A stretch of DNA of 64,000 bases from contig CM034594.1 in the NCBI GenBank assembly GCA_020091685.1, positions 42,729,250-42,793,249 on the forward strand, in the 5' to 3' direction. Shown here in pieces: positions 34,402 through 45,224 of this stretch. Under the pieces are notes generated by a model. That model was not told where the DNA came from, did no database searches, and worked only from the letters and a program-made list of their open reading frames with translations. The translations under genes were made by a program, and so were the position numbers. Origin of the DNA: Lutjanus erythropterus. Taxonomy: Eukaryota > Chordata > Actinopteri > Lutjaniformes > Lutjanidae. Position 1 is the stretch's first letter. Every line of letters starts with the position of its first letter.

Positions 34402-34653
34402 ATGTGAGGCAGCTGGATCCATCTTGCCAGGCTTCAAGTTACCCGTTTGCATCTGCACCAAGTGGTGTATCAGCGTCCTAGGAGGTACTACTGGCAGCTA
34501 TAGGCGTGGTGTTAGGTGTGGCGCCAGCAAGAAGTGTCCATGGAAGCAACTCATCTCAAACAAACAATGGCGCCTCCTGAAGAGGTTAGTGTAGATATTG
34601 CAATAGCATTACTTATATCAGAATTGGAGAGAATTTCTTCATTGAAAGATTCC
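34402..34653 (+). mobile_element. Helicase-derived repeat family, copy 4 (5' half only)
   Basis: The 5' end 'atgtgaggcagctggatcca' and leader ('tactactggcagctataggc') match copies 2 and 3. The start codon at 34567 and about 29 codons follow. After 'attgaaagat' similarity to the family stops, so the 3' part, including motif I and the terminal hairpin, is missing. Confidence 0.7.
34567..34653 (+). pseudogene. Helicase N-terminal remnant in copy 4, frame intact
   Basis: The reading frame starts MAPPEEVSVDIAIALLISEL and continues ERISSLKD without a stop. This is the cleanest version of the N-terminus seen in copies 3 and 6. In copy 3 the equivalent of SLK lies shortly before FLHGKD and Walker A, so this segment precedes motif I. 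The open frame runs on into unrelated sequence to 34704. It encodes no complete domain. The helicase assignment rests on the linkage seen in copy 3. Confidence 0.55.
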
Positions 34654-36479
34654 ACTCTGATGCACTCCTGTCCCTCTGAATTCGATATCTGTGTCTGTGA
34701 GTGATGCAAAAGACACTTTTAAATCCATATTTGAGTATCTGAACTGAGCAGCATCTGTGCAAATCAGATTGGAATAACATTTCAAACCACCTCCAAAGGT
34801 GGCTTGGTTCGAATTTCATGTGGTTCCAACCAATCTGGACACAATCTGGATTTGAGCTGGCAGTCTGAACAAGGCCTTGGAGATTCTGGCTTGTTGGCTG
34901 ATCTTCTGAGAGTGAGAAGAAAGTAATGTTAAAACTAAAGAACCAAAAGTTGTTTTTAAAAGCTGCTTTAGAGGCTGTTCCACCATGACAAAAGTAATAT
35001 TCTGAGGGAATTGCACAAGGTGATTGATTTTCTGAGGAAATATTTGGCATGACCATTGTAAAATTAAAAATACCTTAACAGTACAAGAAAAAATGAGGCC
35101 AGTACATGTATCAAAACAAAGACAGACAACAGGGGACACATGCACAGTGGACCATACAGTACACACACTCCAAGGCTGTGGACAGGTCCAGCAACACCTC
35201 TGAGACTGTGATCCCACCTCTTCTTCTAGTGCGATGCCACTTGGGTAAAGGGTGAGAAAGGAGGAGGGAGAGATGCTATAGAGCTAAGTGCCTAGGTGTT
35301 AGCTCTCCGCCTGAAGACATAAAGTAGCACTCTGGGATTCTGGGACTCCAACTCCCAAGTGCTTTTGACACAAAATGGACACCTCAGTCTCAGAATGCCA
35401 CTCCATATTTAGAGGGAAAAAGGTCAGCCATCACTGTCTTTTTTCACAGGAAAAAAAAAATCTAGCTTGACATAAAAAGTCTCTACAGTCTATTTCCTTT
35501 CTTCTGTGTATCTTGGTAGGGTTTTTGGAATTATTCTTTTCAGTAATGATGGTTAACAACTGACCATTCACTAAGCACCGCTCTGCTTAGTTACTGTTGC
35601 TATGCCTGTCAAGCTTTCCAATTTGCCACCACACATATGCAGATTACAGTGAAAACGGTGGTAGATTTAACATCGAAATTGGGAGTAATTGTTGTAACAC
35701 AAGGTCTCTGACTTATTAAAGAAGTAAACAAAAGGAGATTCTTATTTCTAGCTGACAATCGTGACTCTCACTAGCAGATTTCATGAGTGTAGCTTTTTGA
35801 GTCAGCTGAGAAGTCTGTCACCAGCTGATGTTTCAGTGTTTCCATCTGACATGATTTAAAACAAGAAACCTGTGAAAGTGTAAATGTAAAGTTGTCTAAC
35901 AGCTGTGTGCATGATATATTGTTAATGCTAAAAGACTGAGGCTAAAGCTAGCTAATGTCTCAGCAAATATTGGTTGGATGGTGGAATAGGGCAGGTATAT
36001 CCATATGAGAGATGACAGAAAAAAACTCATTGAAGTGGGAAAAGGAAGCACAGGGATTAGATTAAGTGCAGTGGACCTTGAGATGGTCACCCAGCCGGAC
36101 CACCATCGCCCCAGGAAGAGAGCCAGGCTAAGAGCGAAGCTAAGCTGTCTTAGACCTAGGGGAGTGAGCCAGAGTGAGATTCATCATCGCCAGCCCACTT
36201 TGACTCTGCATCAGCCCACATCCTCTTTCTGAAATCCCAAAACTTTACTGCTTTCATGCAAGTTTAGCGTTGAGCATGTTCTTCACTAACTCAGCTCCAA
36301 GTGAGGAATTGTCTAACCCTGCCACTGAGCTTAATGTATGATGAACCAGTACATTTTTCTGCTGGTGTTTAGCCTACATACAGAGGAGCTCCCAGCTTTC
36401 CACCTGCAATATGTGTGTTGAAACTCATACATAGTCATACTAAAATGAAGCATGTGGTGGCAACACTGATTAGCATTAA
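34654..36479. other. Unique DNA, no gene seen
   Basis: The frame at 34613-35056 (minus, 147 codons) has no recognised domain. A phrase 'caaaccacctccaaaggtgg' (34784-34803) is a local near-palindrome. The rest is unremarkable. Confidence 0.45.
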
Positions 36480-36645
36480 GGGCCTGTGTCTGGACTCAAT
36501 CTGGTCCCAGTGCTTCCACCTCTTAAGGGAATATTTAATTGCAATCACCTGCTATTTGATTAAAACTATCTGTGGCGTGTGATTAAGATGTGCAATCAAA
36601 TATGATGAATTTCCCTAAAAATTTAGCATTTTCCTGATTCCAACC
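36480..36645. promoter_or_regulatory. Candidate conserved element rich in homeodomain/TCF-like sites
   Basis: Within about 110 bp there are 'aatatttaattgcaatcacc', 'atttgattaaaac', 'gtgtgattaagatg' and 'gcaatcaaat'. These include repeated TTGATTA/TGATTAA cores and an inverted ATTTGATT/AATCAAAT pair. No repeat-family match. An enhancer is plausible; unproven. Confidence 0.35.
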
Positions 36646-36978
36646 TAATAGCTGGTCCCTTTCCTTTTCTCTAAACATCCTCTCATGCCTGAGGAAGACT
36701 GGCCTGCCCTAGCCCACAGCTCAAACTCACCTACAGTTTACTCACTGTCAGTTCATTTGGACCTCTTTGTAACAATACGAGATGCCAGACTCAGATCACA
36801 TATTTTTTCCTGTGATATAGAGGAATTTGGGGAAGTACCTCAAGTACAGTAAACAAGCTGCCATTGCTGTGATGGCATCTCCCTACAGTTTGTTTGCGTT
36901 TGAATGTGGGCTGTCATAAGAAGTGTACAATTTTCTACTTTTACACAAACTTTTTATGTCACTTTACTTTTGCAAAGG
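36646..36978. other. Unique DNA before the THAP-like fragment
   Basis: Nothing specific is seen. The last bases (pyrimidine-rich, then 'tttgcaaag' before ATG) could be an old splice acceptor or leader. Confidence 0.35.
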
Positions 36979-37138
36979 ATGTCTAGGAAGTCCGGAAGAA
37001 CCTGTGCAGTTCTCGGCTGCTCCAACAGTTGTGTCAAACTTCAACTTTGGAAAAAAGCGGAATGCAAAATACGCAAGCCTTTACTTCATGAAGAGTCTGA
37101 GACCATACACTCTACATAGACCTTATCCCCAGATCTGA
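36979..37138 (+). pseudogene. Broken THAP-type zinc-finger fragment
   Basis: From the ATG at 36979 the peptide starts MSRKSGRTCAVLGCSNSC. The C-x4-C pattern near the N-terminus, within 'CAVLGC-N', is typical of THAP (C2CH) DNA-binding domains, which sit at the start of P-element-like transposases and of host THAP proteins. Continuing to residue about 36 (KAECKIRKPLLHE) the frame then ends at a TAG. A +1 shift restores SLRPYTLHR, which resembles the conserved 'HRFP' stretch. One frameshift thus separates the two halves. No downstream transposase is seen; 37289-37504 may hold further remnants. Confidence 0.45.
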
Positions 37139-38039
37139 ATGATCATCTGAATGATGTATATAGTATATTACACAGCATTTCATTACTTAAATGAGGTAGA
37201 GGTGGCCCTTTTGTCTCCATTATCTATTTCTGGCTACGGTTACACCCAACATCTAACAAACATTTAACATCTAACCAAAACTTGAAGAATGTTAATATCG
37301 CCATCCAAAACGGTACCTTCATCAGTTACTGAGGGCCACAGTGTAACTTCATCAACCAATTGTCACTGTCAGCAGGCAACAGCAGACACAGTGTCTAGAT
37401 GGGGACACCAGACCCACGAAAGAACTCATAAGAGAGATCATTTTAAACCAAACCATAAGATAGAGAGACCCTTCAAGTTTTGCAAATTGTGGGTTCCCTT
37501 TTAGACACAACACTGACACAGAATGACAAACACTATGCCACTGAAGTAACTGTGGTACTTTTACATGGTGGAACACACAAAGTCTAAAGTTTGGATGTCG
37601 GTGAACTACATTTTGACAGTTGTTTTAGCTTGACAAGCTAAGTTTCTGAGAGTAGTTAAGATGTAGTTTAATTACTTTTCACTCGAAATATTTGCCAGCA
37701 TAGTGGAAGCTCATTCACATTGACGACCATCCTCTGTACTCTTCTGTGGTCTTTGGATTCATAAACGGAGGATGAGATGAAAGGGACCACACCTTGTACA
37801 TAAATTTGGAGATTCAGATCACATTAGCCATGTTACACACCCTTGATTTCAATTTACATCTGTTGTTGGCAAATGGGACTGATATCAAAGCACTTTTGCT
37901 GACAGAAGAAGAGCATATGTCAATGGTTTCTTGTTTGAGATGCTTGCTCAATAGCTTATCAATTCATCGCAACACTCTTTTGCAGCCACTCATCTTAATG
38001 CTGCATTCTTCCACCCCTCAATCCTGGACTCCTTTTTCC
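37139..38039. other. Unique DNA, possible further transposon remnant at 37289-37504
   Basis: The frame at 37289-37504 (Ser/Thr/His-rich, containing QTHERTHKRD) lies in line with the THAP fragment and could be its decayed continuation. I cannot show this. The rest is unremarkable. Confidence 0.3.
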
Positions 38040-38220
38040 CCCCACAGCGAACGCTGTGGCTGGATCCATTAGCTCACTAGCACTAATGCTGCAGATTAAT
38101 GGAGGATCAGAGTCACAGGGTAAGCGAGGGCCAGGCAACATACACACACCTTATCCCACTAGCACCCACTGAGCCAGTTAGGTCGGCCCTCGTGATAATC
38201 AACAGAGTCTTAGCTTCTCC

Positions 38221-38272
<52 letters not shown>

Positions 38273-38560
38273 CCGACTTCATTGGTGCTGTAAATCTGGC
38301 CAGCAGGCCATGGAGGGCCAGCAGGGAGTTAATGGCTGCCTCATAAAACCCTGAGGAGGAAGGTCAGGACTGCCGCCGAGATGCCTGATGCCATAAATGA
38401 GAAGCATGTGGGGGGGTGCAAGGGGGGTCAGGAGGACAGGGTGCAGTAGGGGTGAAGGTGCTCCCATGCGTATCCAACACTTCCAGCAGGGGAAAGGGTG
38501 ACACTTTGCATTCATGTCTTCTGGGAATGAGCCATGGAACGACTTGACAGCAAGACGCAA
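38040..38560. promoter_or_regulatory. Repeat-poor block around a long (CA)n tract
   Basis: Complex sequence flanks the CA tract at 38223-38270, for example 'gggagttaatggctgcctca' near 38324 and 'ctgatgccataaatgagaag' near 38384. Candidate regulatory DNA by composition only. G-runs occur at about 38410-38427. Confidence 0.25.
38223..38270. repeat. (AC)n microsatellite, 24 units
   Basis: Uninterrupted AC run of about 48 bp. Confidence 0.95.
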
Positions 38561-38850
38561 CAACTGTGGTCATGTATCTGATCTTCATGATCACTGACAA
38601 CTTAATTGGAACTTTGTCAGTCCTTATCAAGTTTTTTAAACTTTAAAATTAAGCAATGACGTATCAATGTTTTACAGAAAGCTGTACATTGCAAAGTCAA
38701 CCACAAACAAGTAATTGTTAAGTTTTGTTCAGACACAGTGGGCAGCTGTGGCTCAGTGAAGTGGGGACATCCATTAATCAGAAAATCAGCGATTCAATCC
38801 CTTGCTCCCTCAAGTCCGCATGTCAAAGTATTCTTGGGCACAATACTGAT
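38561..38850. other. Unique DNA, nothing recognised
   Basis: No coding or repeat signal. Confidence 0.45.
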
Positions 38851-39013
38851 AACTTGACAAGCCAGATGGTTTGTTACACAGAACCATCTGGTAAGCTGTC
38901 TTGAGAAACTGTTTGGAAAAGGGCAAGCACTTCAGTCAGTCACATCAAATTCTGGCTAAAGCCGTTCAGGAGAAGAGAACATCTTTTCCACAGAGAAAAG
39001 CCTTCAGTACCAT
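38851..39013 (-). mobile_element. Helicase-derived repeat family, copy 5 (3' half, best terminal hairpin)
   Basis: The 3' end is the cleanest in the window: CCAGATGGTT, a 10-nt loop, then AACCATCTGG at 38863-38892, a perfect 10-bp stem. Inward comes the tail 'aaactgtttggaaaagggca', then a worn motif I segment. On the minus strand this reads KAFLCGKD, then a one-base defect, then LNGFSQN in place of PTGFGKS. The Walker A Lys is lost. The 5' half is missing. Confidence 0.75.
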
Positions 39014-39769
39014 TCTTCACCAATTCTTAAAAATGATATCATATCAAGTTTGATGTTATGGACGTCATTCTTTGTTGATTTTGCAACTAGCGCATGTGCA
39101 GTACCAATGAGACTGTGGAGCTGGTGGCTGAAATACTGGAAAACTGGGCGGTGCTTATTTACGGCTTTTCCTTGATTCATGTTCAAAGCTCAAAGGTTCA
39201 CTTCCTAACTTTCAGAACTTTCAACCACCTCTCACTGCCTTCGTTCAGCAAATGACTCAGATAACAACACTGCTATCTAGTGGTTGGGGGTTTAACCAAC
39301 AAAAAATCAACCGCTGCAATGAATCTTTACTATGCTTACTTTTACTTTACGTATCATGATAGAGTGTTTTTGAGAATCCATAGTGTATCAATATTTTCTT
39401 ACACCTGTCAAATGGAAGGAGAACGTACCCCTTGTCTTAATGATGGTCTTTGGCATCAGAGGTGAATGTCCTCCTTGATGTCCACTTCGTTTTCTGATGA
39501 TGAGGTGATGAAACGTGGTTGAAAGCACGCCAGTTAAACACTTTGGCGAGTCAAACTGTGTTTGGTCTCGATATAAGGTAATAGCTCAGCTTTCGAGGAG
39601 GCCTCCAACTGGCACCGTAAAGCTGTGTAACTTTACTGAGCTCCATGTGGCCCCAGGGACTCCCGTCTTATCAGCTGAAGGCCCTCGCTGCCTTAACACC
39701 AGCCTCTGTCATACACAGCTCTTCAGTTCAAAGACAACACTGCATGGGAGATCAAAGCATGGCCAATCT
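39014..39769. other. Unique DNA, no gene seen
   Basis: Frames at 39280-39832 have no recognised domain and no repeat was matched. Confidence 0.4.
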
Positions 39770-40236
39770 GGTATGCGCGCACACACACACACAAACACAC
39801 ACGCTCACCGCACTAACACACAGTGCACATGATAACGCGTCCATAATCTCAGCCGCACACTCACAAACACACATCCAAACACACCGGCTCCGACCGCACA
39901 TGCCCCTGGCATTGATCAAAGGGAGGAATGTGATAGATAGAGGGGAGATAAGGGAGAGAGAGACAGAGCGAGACAGGCAGAGAGAGAAAGAGAGAGAGGG
40001 AGAAGGTGGCTGTCTCACTTCAGTAATCAGGCTGCTGTGTGTGGCAATAACCGAAGATAAGACGGGGACACAGTTCCAGTTTTTATATGTCTAACGGCAT
40101 TCCATGCAGCGCTGGAACAGTGTCTCTACATTCAAGTACACTAAACACATGCACAAACTAATTGAGAAACTAACTAAGTTGGGACCTTTTAGAATTTTTC
40201 AAAATGGGGCCAAATCATGACCATTTTTCCAAACAA
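39770..40236. repeat. CA-rich then GA-rich low-complexity DNA
   Basis: A CG/CA mix and CA runs (39777-39885) are followed by a purine-rich GAGA stretch (39940-40005). The frames here are composition artefacts. Confidence 0.6.
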
Positions 40237-40244
40237 CTTGAAAG

Positions 40245-40830
40245 TAGGGCTGTGATGATACCTGCATCACCACAGCACTGCAGTCATGATGCCTATCACA
40301 GGGTTGAGCTCATTTCCATCATCACTGCATCTTTTATTTTGAAGGGTCAATCTCATGTTGAGATTAATGACATTATGAATCATTGATGTCACACACAAGC
40401 CAGGAATACAGCCTCTGATTGGTCAACAGACTCAACCCAAGGCATGAAAAAAATGGGAAAAAAAGGATAAATAACTACAGACAATATGCAGTGTTGGATT
40501 TAAAAAAGATGCTGTAGTTCAAGGTTGGACTACAAAAGGGATAGGATCATACTGGATGTTGTGAAGGTGCAATGCTAGTGTTAGCATTAGCTTTACCAGC
40601 AGTTTGGAAATAACAGACAAGACTTTTTTTTGTGTGGAGAAACTGCAGTGTTTACTAATTCACACACTGTAACCTGAACTGTACATTTACTGCCACACTG
40701 ACAACTTACTGCTAAGTTTAAGTTACTACTATACTACTATGAGTAGCAAGATATCACAAAAAACTGCCATCCCACTGGAATATGTTCCTTTGTCACTGAG
40801 AAAGAAAAAATCTGTACCGTCACAGCCCTA
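40245..40830. mobile_element. Non-autonomous hAT element with target duplication
   Basis: Terminal inverted repeats TAGGGCTGTGATGATAC (40245-40261) and GTACCGTCACAGCCCTA (40814-40830) agree at 15 of 17 positions. The flanks are CTTGAAAG (40237-40244) and CTTGAAAA (40831-40838), a 7-of-8 match, consistent with the 8-bp duplication produced by hAT transposases. The 586-bp interior has no transposase and no long frame. Its good ends suggest a younger insertion than most of the MITEs here. Confidence 0.8.
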
Positions 40831-40838
40831 CTTGAAAA

Positions 40839-41332
40839 GCCTAGTAAAGGTTAGTTTATCTTGATGATGTGATGGTTCTGTCAATTCCTCCAAATTTGAT
40901 GACAGCACATAGTTTTCACTGCCTTTAAAAATGACTCATGCTAGCTTTTTCTGATCTGAGGCCATAGCCATTTCTCATTGCACGAACTGTGGGAACTGTA
41001 GGAAGTATTGTTCTGATAAATAAATTGCATTTCCTGTAGCTATTTCACAATAAAAGCTTGCCACTAGTTTGCCAGCAGACAGCTTTTAATGTGAAGCAGC
41101 AGTAGTGGGAAAGGTTTGGTTTGCATAAGCAGTAACTTTGCACAGCTATTAAATCTCCAATACGTATGTATATTTTCTACTTTCCCCATCTGTGTGGTTT
41201 CATCATCTGTTAATGCCCACGAGGACCATTTTTGTGCAAAATTTAAGGCACAGATACAAACATGAGCAAGACAGTATATGCAGACACCCAGTGAAGTACA
41301 CACAAATCCAAGTTTGCATCCACTGTTGACTA
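40839..41332. other. Unique DNA, nothing recognised
   Basis: One antisense frame (41064-41366) lacks a domain. Confidence 0.45.
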
Positions 41333-42187
41333 GAGCCCCTTTTCCATACACATGAGCTGCACACATGGTTGAGTCACATGGCTTGACTTGGCGTGTCAGC
41401 CCAGCATGGCAGGATTTGCATCTCTGTCACAACAGGGTTACCTGCCTGAAGGTGTGTCTTTTAACTGATAACACCCTTGTCCTAAGTCCTAAAAGTGGCT
41501 GTAAAATGCTGGATTAACACATTTCATTACCTGTAAAAAAAAGTCCCCTGTTATTGCAGTGGTCACACGTGCAAATTTGCATCTTTGCTTCGCATGGAGT
41601 TCAACTTTGGTGAACTTTGGCAAAATTGCAGTCACAACCACTTGGAAAAATCTGTGTCGACTGACTCAGCAGGCGATTCTCACTCTCCTCCATTAGTGTG
41701 TGTGCGACCTAGCTCTATTTTGTCATTTAAAAGCTTTAAAAAGTTTTCATCAGCAGTGACTTAACATGATTCCAGCTTAAAGTGAATGTAAAACAAAGTA
41801 AGAAGTAAAATAAAGCAAAAGAGTGTCAGGAAAGAAACTAAACTTCAAACCACAGAGATTCAGTTAGAAGCTACAAAAATACTGAGCGCTCCGCGCAGAC
41901 ACATTTAAAAACATATTTCTCTCCGCCCCCCCTGCACAGACATGAGTTGAGTCTCGCAACACATGCAACACATGTTTGAGGGGGTTCGTCACGGGTTGAT
42001 CGTGGTTGTTGAGACATCACTGCCGCCTGCTTGGAGATGGGCCTGGCACACTTTGGGCCTACTCCATAGATGCTCCATGTCGTGTGTGACTCGGCACAAC
42101 CCGGGGTGCTAAACCTAATGGAAACGCAAACTGGCGTGATATAGTTTGACTCAGCATGGCCAAAAGTGACAATGGAAAATCCCTAAA
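41333..42187. mobile_element. Probable foldback/MITE of about 855 bp
   Basis: The left end 'agagccccttttccatacac' and right end 'gacaatggaaaatccctaaa' are inverted relatives. Just inside, 'gcttgacttggcgtgtcagc' on the left pairs in type with 'agtttgactcagcatggcca' on the right. I recall fish elements with this 'ttttccat...atggaaa' end style and 'taatggaaacgcaaa', which is present here at 42117. The interior is non-coding. A separate right-end fragment lies at 43848-43915. Confidence 0.5.
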
Positions 42188-43190
42188 GCAGGATCAGGCA
42201 GCTACCAGTGGTTGCTGCCACCACTTCTATTGTTTTCAACATTAACTAGAGGGCGCGGCTTACCATGTCACCATAGCAACCACAGAATCAACACCAAGGG
42301 AAACAATACAGGGGCTGATTTGACTTGTATCTGAGTTTATCAATCAATTTATCAATGAAGAGAAAAAGACATGGCGTAACATCAGCTTCAAAGTCTCATT
42401 ATCTGGCCCGGAACAATAAACAGGGGTTATGTTACTAGTTAGCAAAACTTGCTATATTAATCATGTCCTATAGCAATAAACCGTTTCATCTATTTTCAGC
42501 TAAATCCTGCTCTATTTAGCTTTGAGATGAGATTATACTAGACAGATAGTAGACAGCAGCAGCCTGTAGTGTGCAGGCTGATAGTAAAGGAGGTACCTTA
42601 GAAGGGCAACGGCCACATTGCACCCTGCTGCCACCAATTCAAAACAGAATGCAGATGTTGCAACACAGCAGCCACTTACTGTCTGACAGCATCATTATCC
42701 CCTGCTGTGAGGCTGCAGTGGATGTGATCATGCCTGGCTATATTTGACAGTATCTGTTCTCCCACCCTTTAAGCTAAAGACAACAGTACATATACAGTTG
42801 TATAATGAAGGGAAGCCAGCCTGAAGTGTGTAAACCTAATGCCGCTTTGCACTACATTTGTTCACTCCACAGACAGGTCACAGAGGTAGCTGAACCATGG
42901 GAAATCATATCAGGATCAGTGGTGATGGAAACTCAAAATAACATCTGTGGTTAAGGTGAATAAGGCGACTGTGGGATGCCGTAGGCCCTGATTACATAGT
43001 GGTCTTGTACATCAAGTAACTGACAGACCGTGTATTTTCTTACAGCTTTGGGGTTTCATTTCAGAAAATGTGAACACTGTGGCCACATGAAAAAAACAAT
43101 GTTTTCAAGGTTAAGCCCAAAATTCTGAGAAAAAAAACATTCAAAGATAGAGAGTAAAGTGATAAAACAACACTCCAATTATTCTGGCAT
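42188..43190. other. Unique DNA, no gene seen
   Basis: No repeat match or coding signal was found. Confidence 0.45.
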
Positions 43191-43194
43191 TTTA

Positions 43195-43330
43195 AGTCAG
43201 AAGCCTGACTTTATTCTCAGAATTTAGACTTTGATCTGACAATACTGACTTTATTGTCAGAAATATGAAATTACAAGTAACATTTGTGAATTTCTTTATT
43301 CTGGGAATTGAAATTATTGGTGCATTAAGC
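43195..43330. repeat. Degenerate tandem repeat ('ctgactttattctcagaat')
   Basis: The phrase 'tgactttatt(c/g)tcagaa' recurs about four times at roughly 20-45 bp spacing (43200-43320), with related 'aaaattctgagaaaaaaa' upstream at 43119. Confidence 0.55.
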
Positions 43331-43847
43331 AGGTTGGTGTTTATTTTGTTTGTTTGAAGAGCCCATTTCTCTTCTGATTTCCTGCAGACAATTGACACTA
43401 AATTTTTAGAACAGCATGTGATAATCTTTTACAGGCCTGGTGCCTCCACCAGTACCCCCCCAAAAAATATTTTTTTAAATTTTAAACTGGAAACAAATGC
43501 AGTGCTTCCCATACCATTGTCTTGTGGGATGACCTGAATTGTCAGACAAGTTTCTCTCCTTCTTGGGGAACACACACTTACAGATCAGAGCAGATGGCCA
43601 GATAGGTGAAGTACATAACCTAAACTGAACTTGACGACCACTCATTATGTTACTGTAAGTCCGCTCATCCCGTTTGTTTCTGTTGTTGTTAGTGGTGCAG
43701 AAGTAATCAGCAGGAACTTTCTCGACATGACTCTGAAATAGCTGAAAGAAAATATAAAACGGTAAAATAATGCAGATACATGAAAATACAAACAGTGACA
43801 CAGGAGAGAAACTACATTTCAAATAATAAAGAATTTGTGGTAAAGTG
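43331..43847. other. AT-rich DNA, nothing recognised
   Basis: The frame at 43475-43822 (minus) has no recognised domain. Confidence 0.45.
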
Positions 43848-43915
43848 GTAATGGAAATGCAAATCAGCGCTTCCCGTTTTTACTCAGCACGGCAAAACCA
43901 CCGGTAGAAAAGCCC
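43848..43915. repeat. Solo end of the 41333-42187 element family
   Basis: 'aatggaaatgcaaatcagcg', 'actcagcacggcaaaaccac' and 'gtagaaaagcccc' match in order the right end at 42115-42187. Confidence 0.55.
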
Positions 43916-44331
43916 CATTACAGGATATTTACCCTCGGCAACAGACACGCTGCAAGCAGTGTCAAACACACAGCATTCCTGGAATTGAAGCCCATGCTGC
44001 GTAGAAACGTGTTGCAGCATATTGTGTTTTATTTGTGACATTAAAAATATCACTCATCTCACAGGCTTCTTAATGAGAAGACGACACGCTTTGTACCGTG
44101 TCTTCCTTTTTTACAATGACTCCTTTTTGTTTCCAGCAGCATAGATGCATGAGTTTGACGTCATTTTAAAAATCATAAATCTGCATCGATAAAAGAAATT
44201 AATCACCTTGAAGGCATACACTTGGATCAGAGAATTTGGAATTGGTTTTCGATTAGAATGGGTTCTCAGTGTCTATAATTAATGAGGTCAGTGCATAGAA
44301 TCAGCTGTGTTTGGTGTCTGTGAGTATAAAT
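43916..44331. other. Unique DNA, nothing recognised
   Basis: No signal beyond ordinary sequence. Confidence 0.45.
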
Positions 44332-44640
44332 AACCTGACATGCCAGATGGTTTGTTACACAGACTCATCTAGTACATCGTCCTGAGAAACTGTTCTTTGC
44401 TCTTATTTCAACTCTCCAGTTTTGATATAAGTCATGCTATCACAGTATCTATGCTAACCTCTTCAGAAGCCACCATGGTTTGTTTGAGACAAGTCACTTC
44501 CATGGATACTTCTCACTGATGTCACACCTAAAACCACGCCTGTAGCTGCAAGTAGTCCCGTCTAGAATGCTGACTGGCTGCACCACTTTTGGTGCGGACA
44601 CAAACTGATAACTTGAATGATTCACTCATAATCTTGTAAA
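44332..44640 (-). mobile_element. Helicase-derived repeat family, copy 6
   Basis: The 3' terminal sequence 'taacctgacatgccagatgg' starts at 44332 (minus orientation end), with a worn hairpin ('gactcatctagt'). The leader 'ggtgcggacacaaactgata' and 'aaaaccacgcctgtagctgc' match copies 2, 3 and 7 in reverse. A start codon at 44476-44474 gives MVASEEVSIDTVIA, then TGA. The sequence then joins the 3' tail directly after 'actggagagttga', a third deletion form that lacks motif I. Confidence 0.75.
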
Positions 44641-45224
44641 ATGTCCGTGAACACACCTTCACTGTTGGCTTTAAACTTGTTCTGATAATGTTTTTTCATT
44701 CTCGATACCGATTCCAACTACGTTTCCATATGCAAAGTTCAGGTATCAGAATCCCAGCATACAAGCTGCTGATGGGAAGTAGCAGGATCTGATTTTAAGA
44801 TTAATAAATTACATTGTACCAGATCTGTGCATTGACTCATGAAATTGCCAATATGATGCCAGCATTTTAGGTTGTATTGGAGGCATTGTCTGATGCTGGT
44901 ATGGTTATTACACTGAAAAACTCTAGTTGGCTTATAAAACAAAGGTATGGGTGCTTTCATGTGCTTCAGTTGCCTCCTGAGTGTGGACGAGCCACTTGAC
45001 TAAAAATATTATTGAGTCCAGCAGTCTGATCCAATGAATTAGCTGCATTTTCCTCCCTCAGCGCTTTATGATGACTTCTGTAAGATTACCATCATCTTCC
45101 AACTGTGTCCCTTGAAAATACAAGAACACACATTCACATTCTCACAAACACAGCACACTTAAGTGTCCTTATGCGTCCTCATTTTCTCCAACTCAGCTCA
45201 CACAAACACAGCACTGCTCCTTCT
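44641..45224. other. Unique DNA, nothing recognised
   Basis: An antisense frame at 44739-44960 lacks a domain. Confidence 0.4.

Noticed and set aside
34613-35056. 147-codon antisense frame
   Set aside because: No recognisable motif, overlaps another antisense frame (34816-35217), and starts within the mobile-element remnant.
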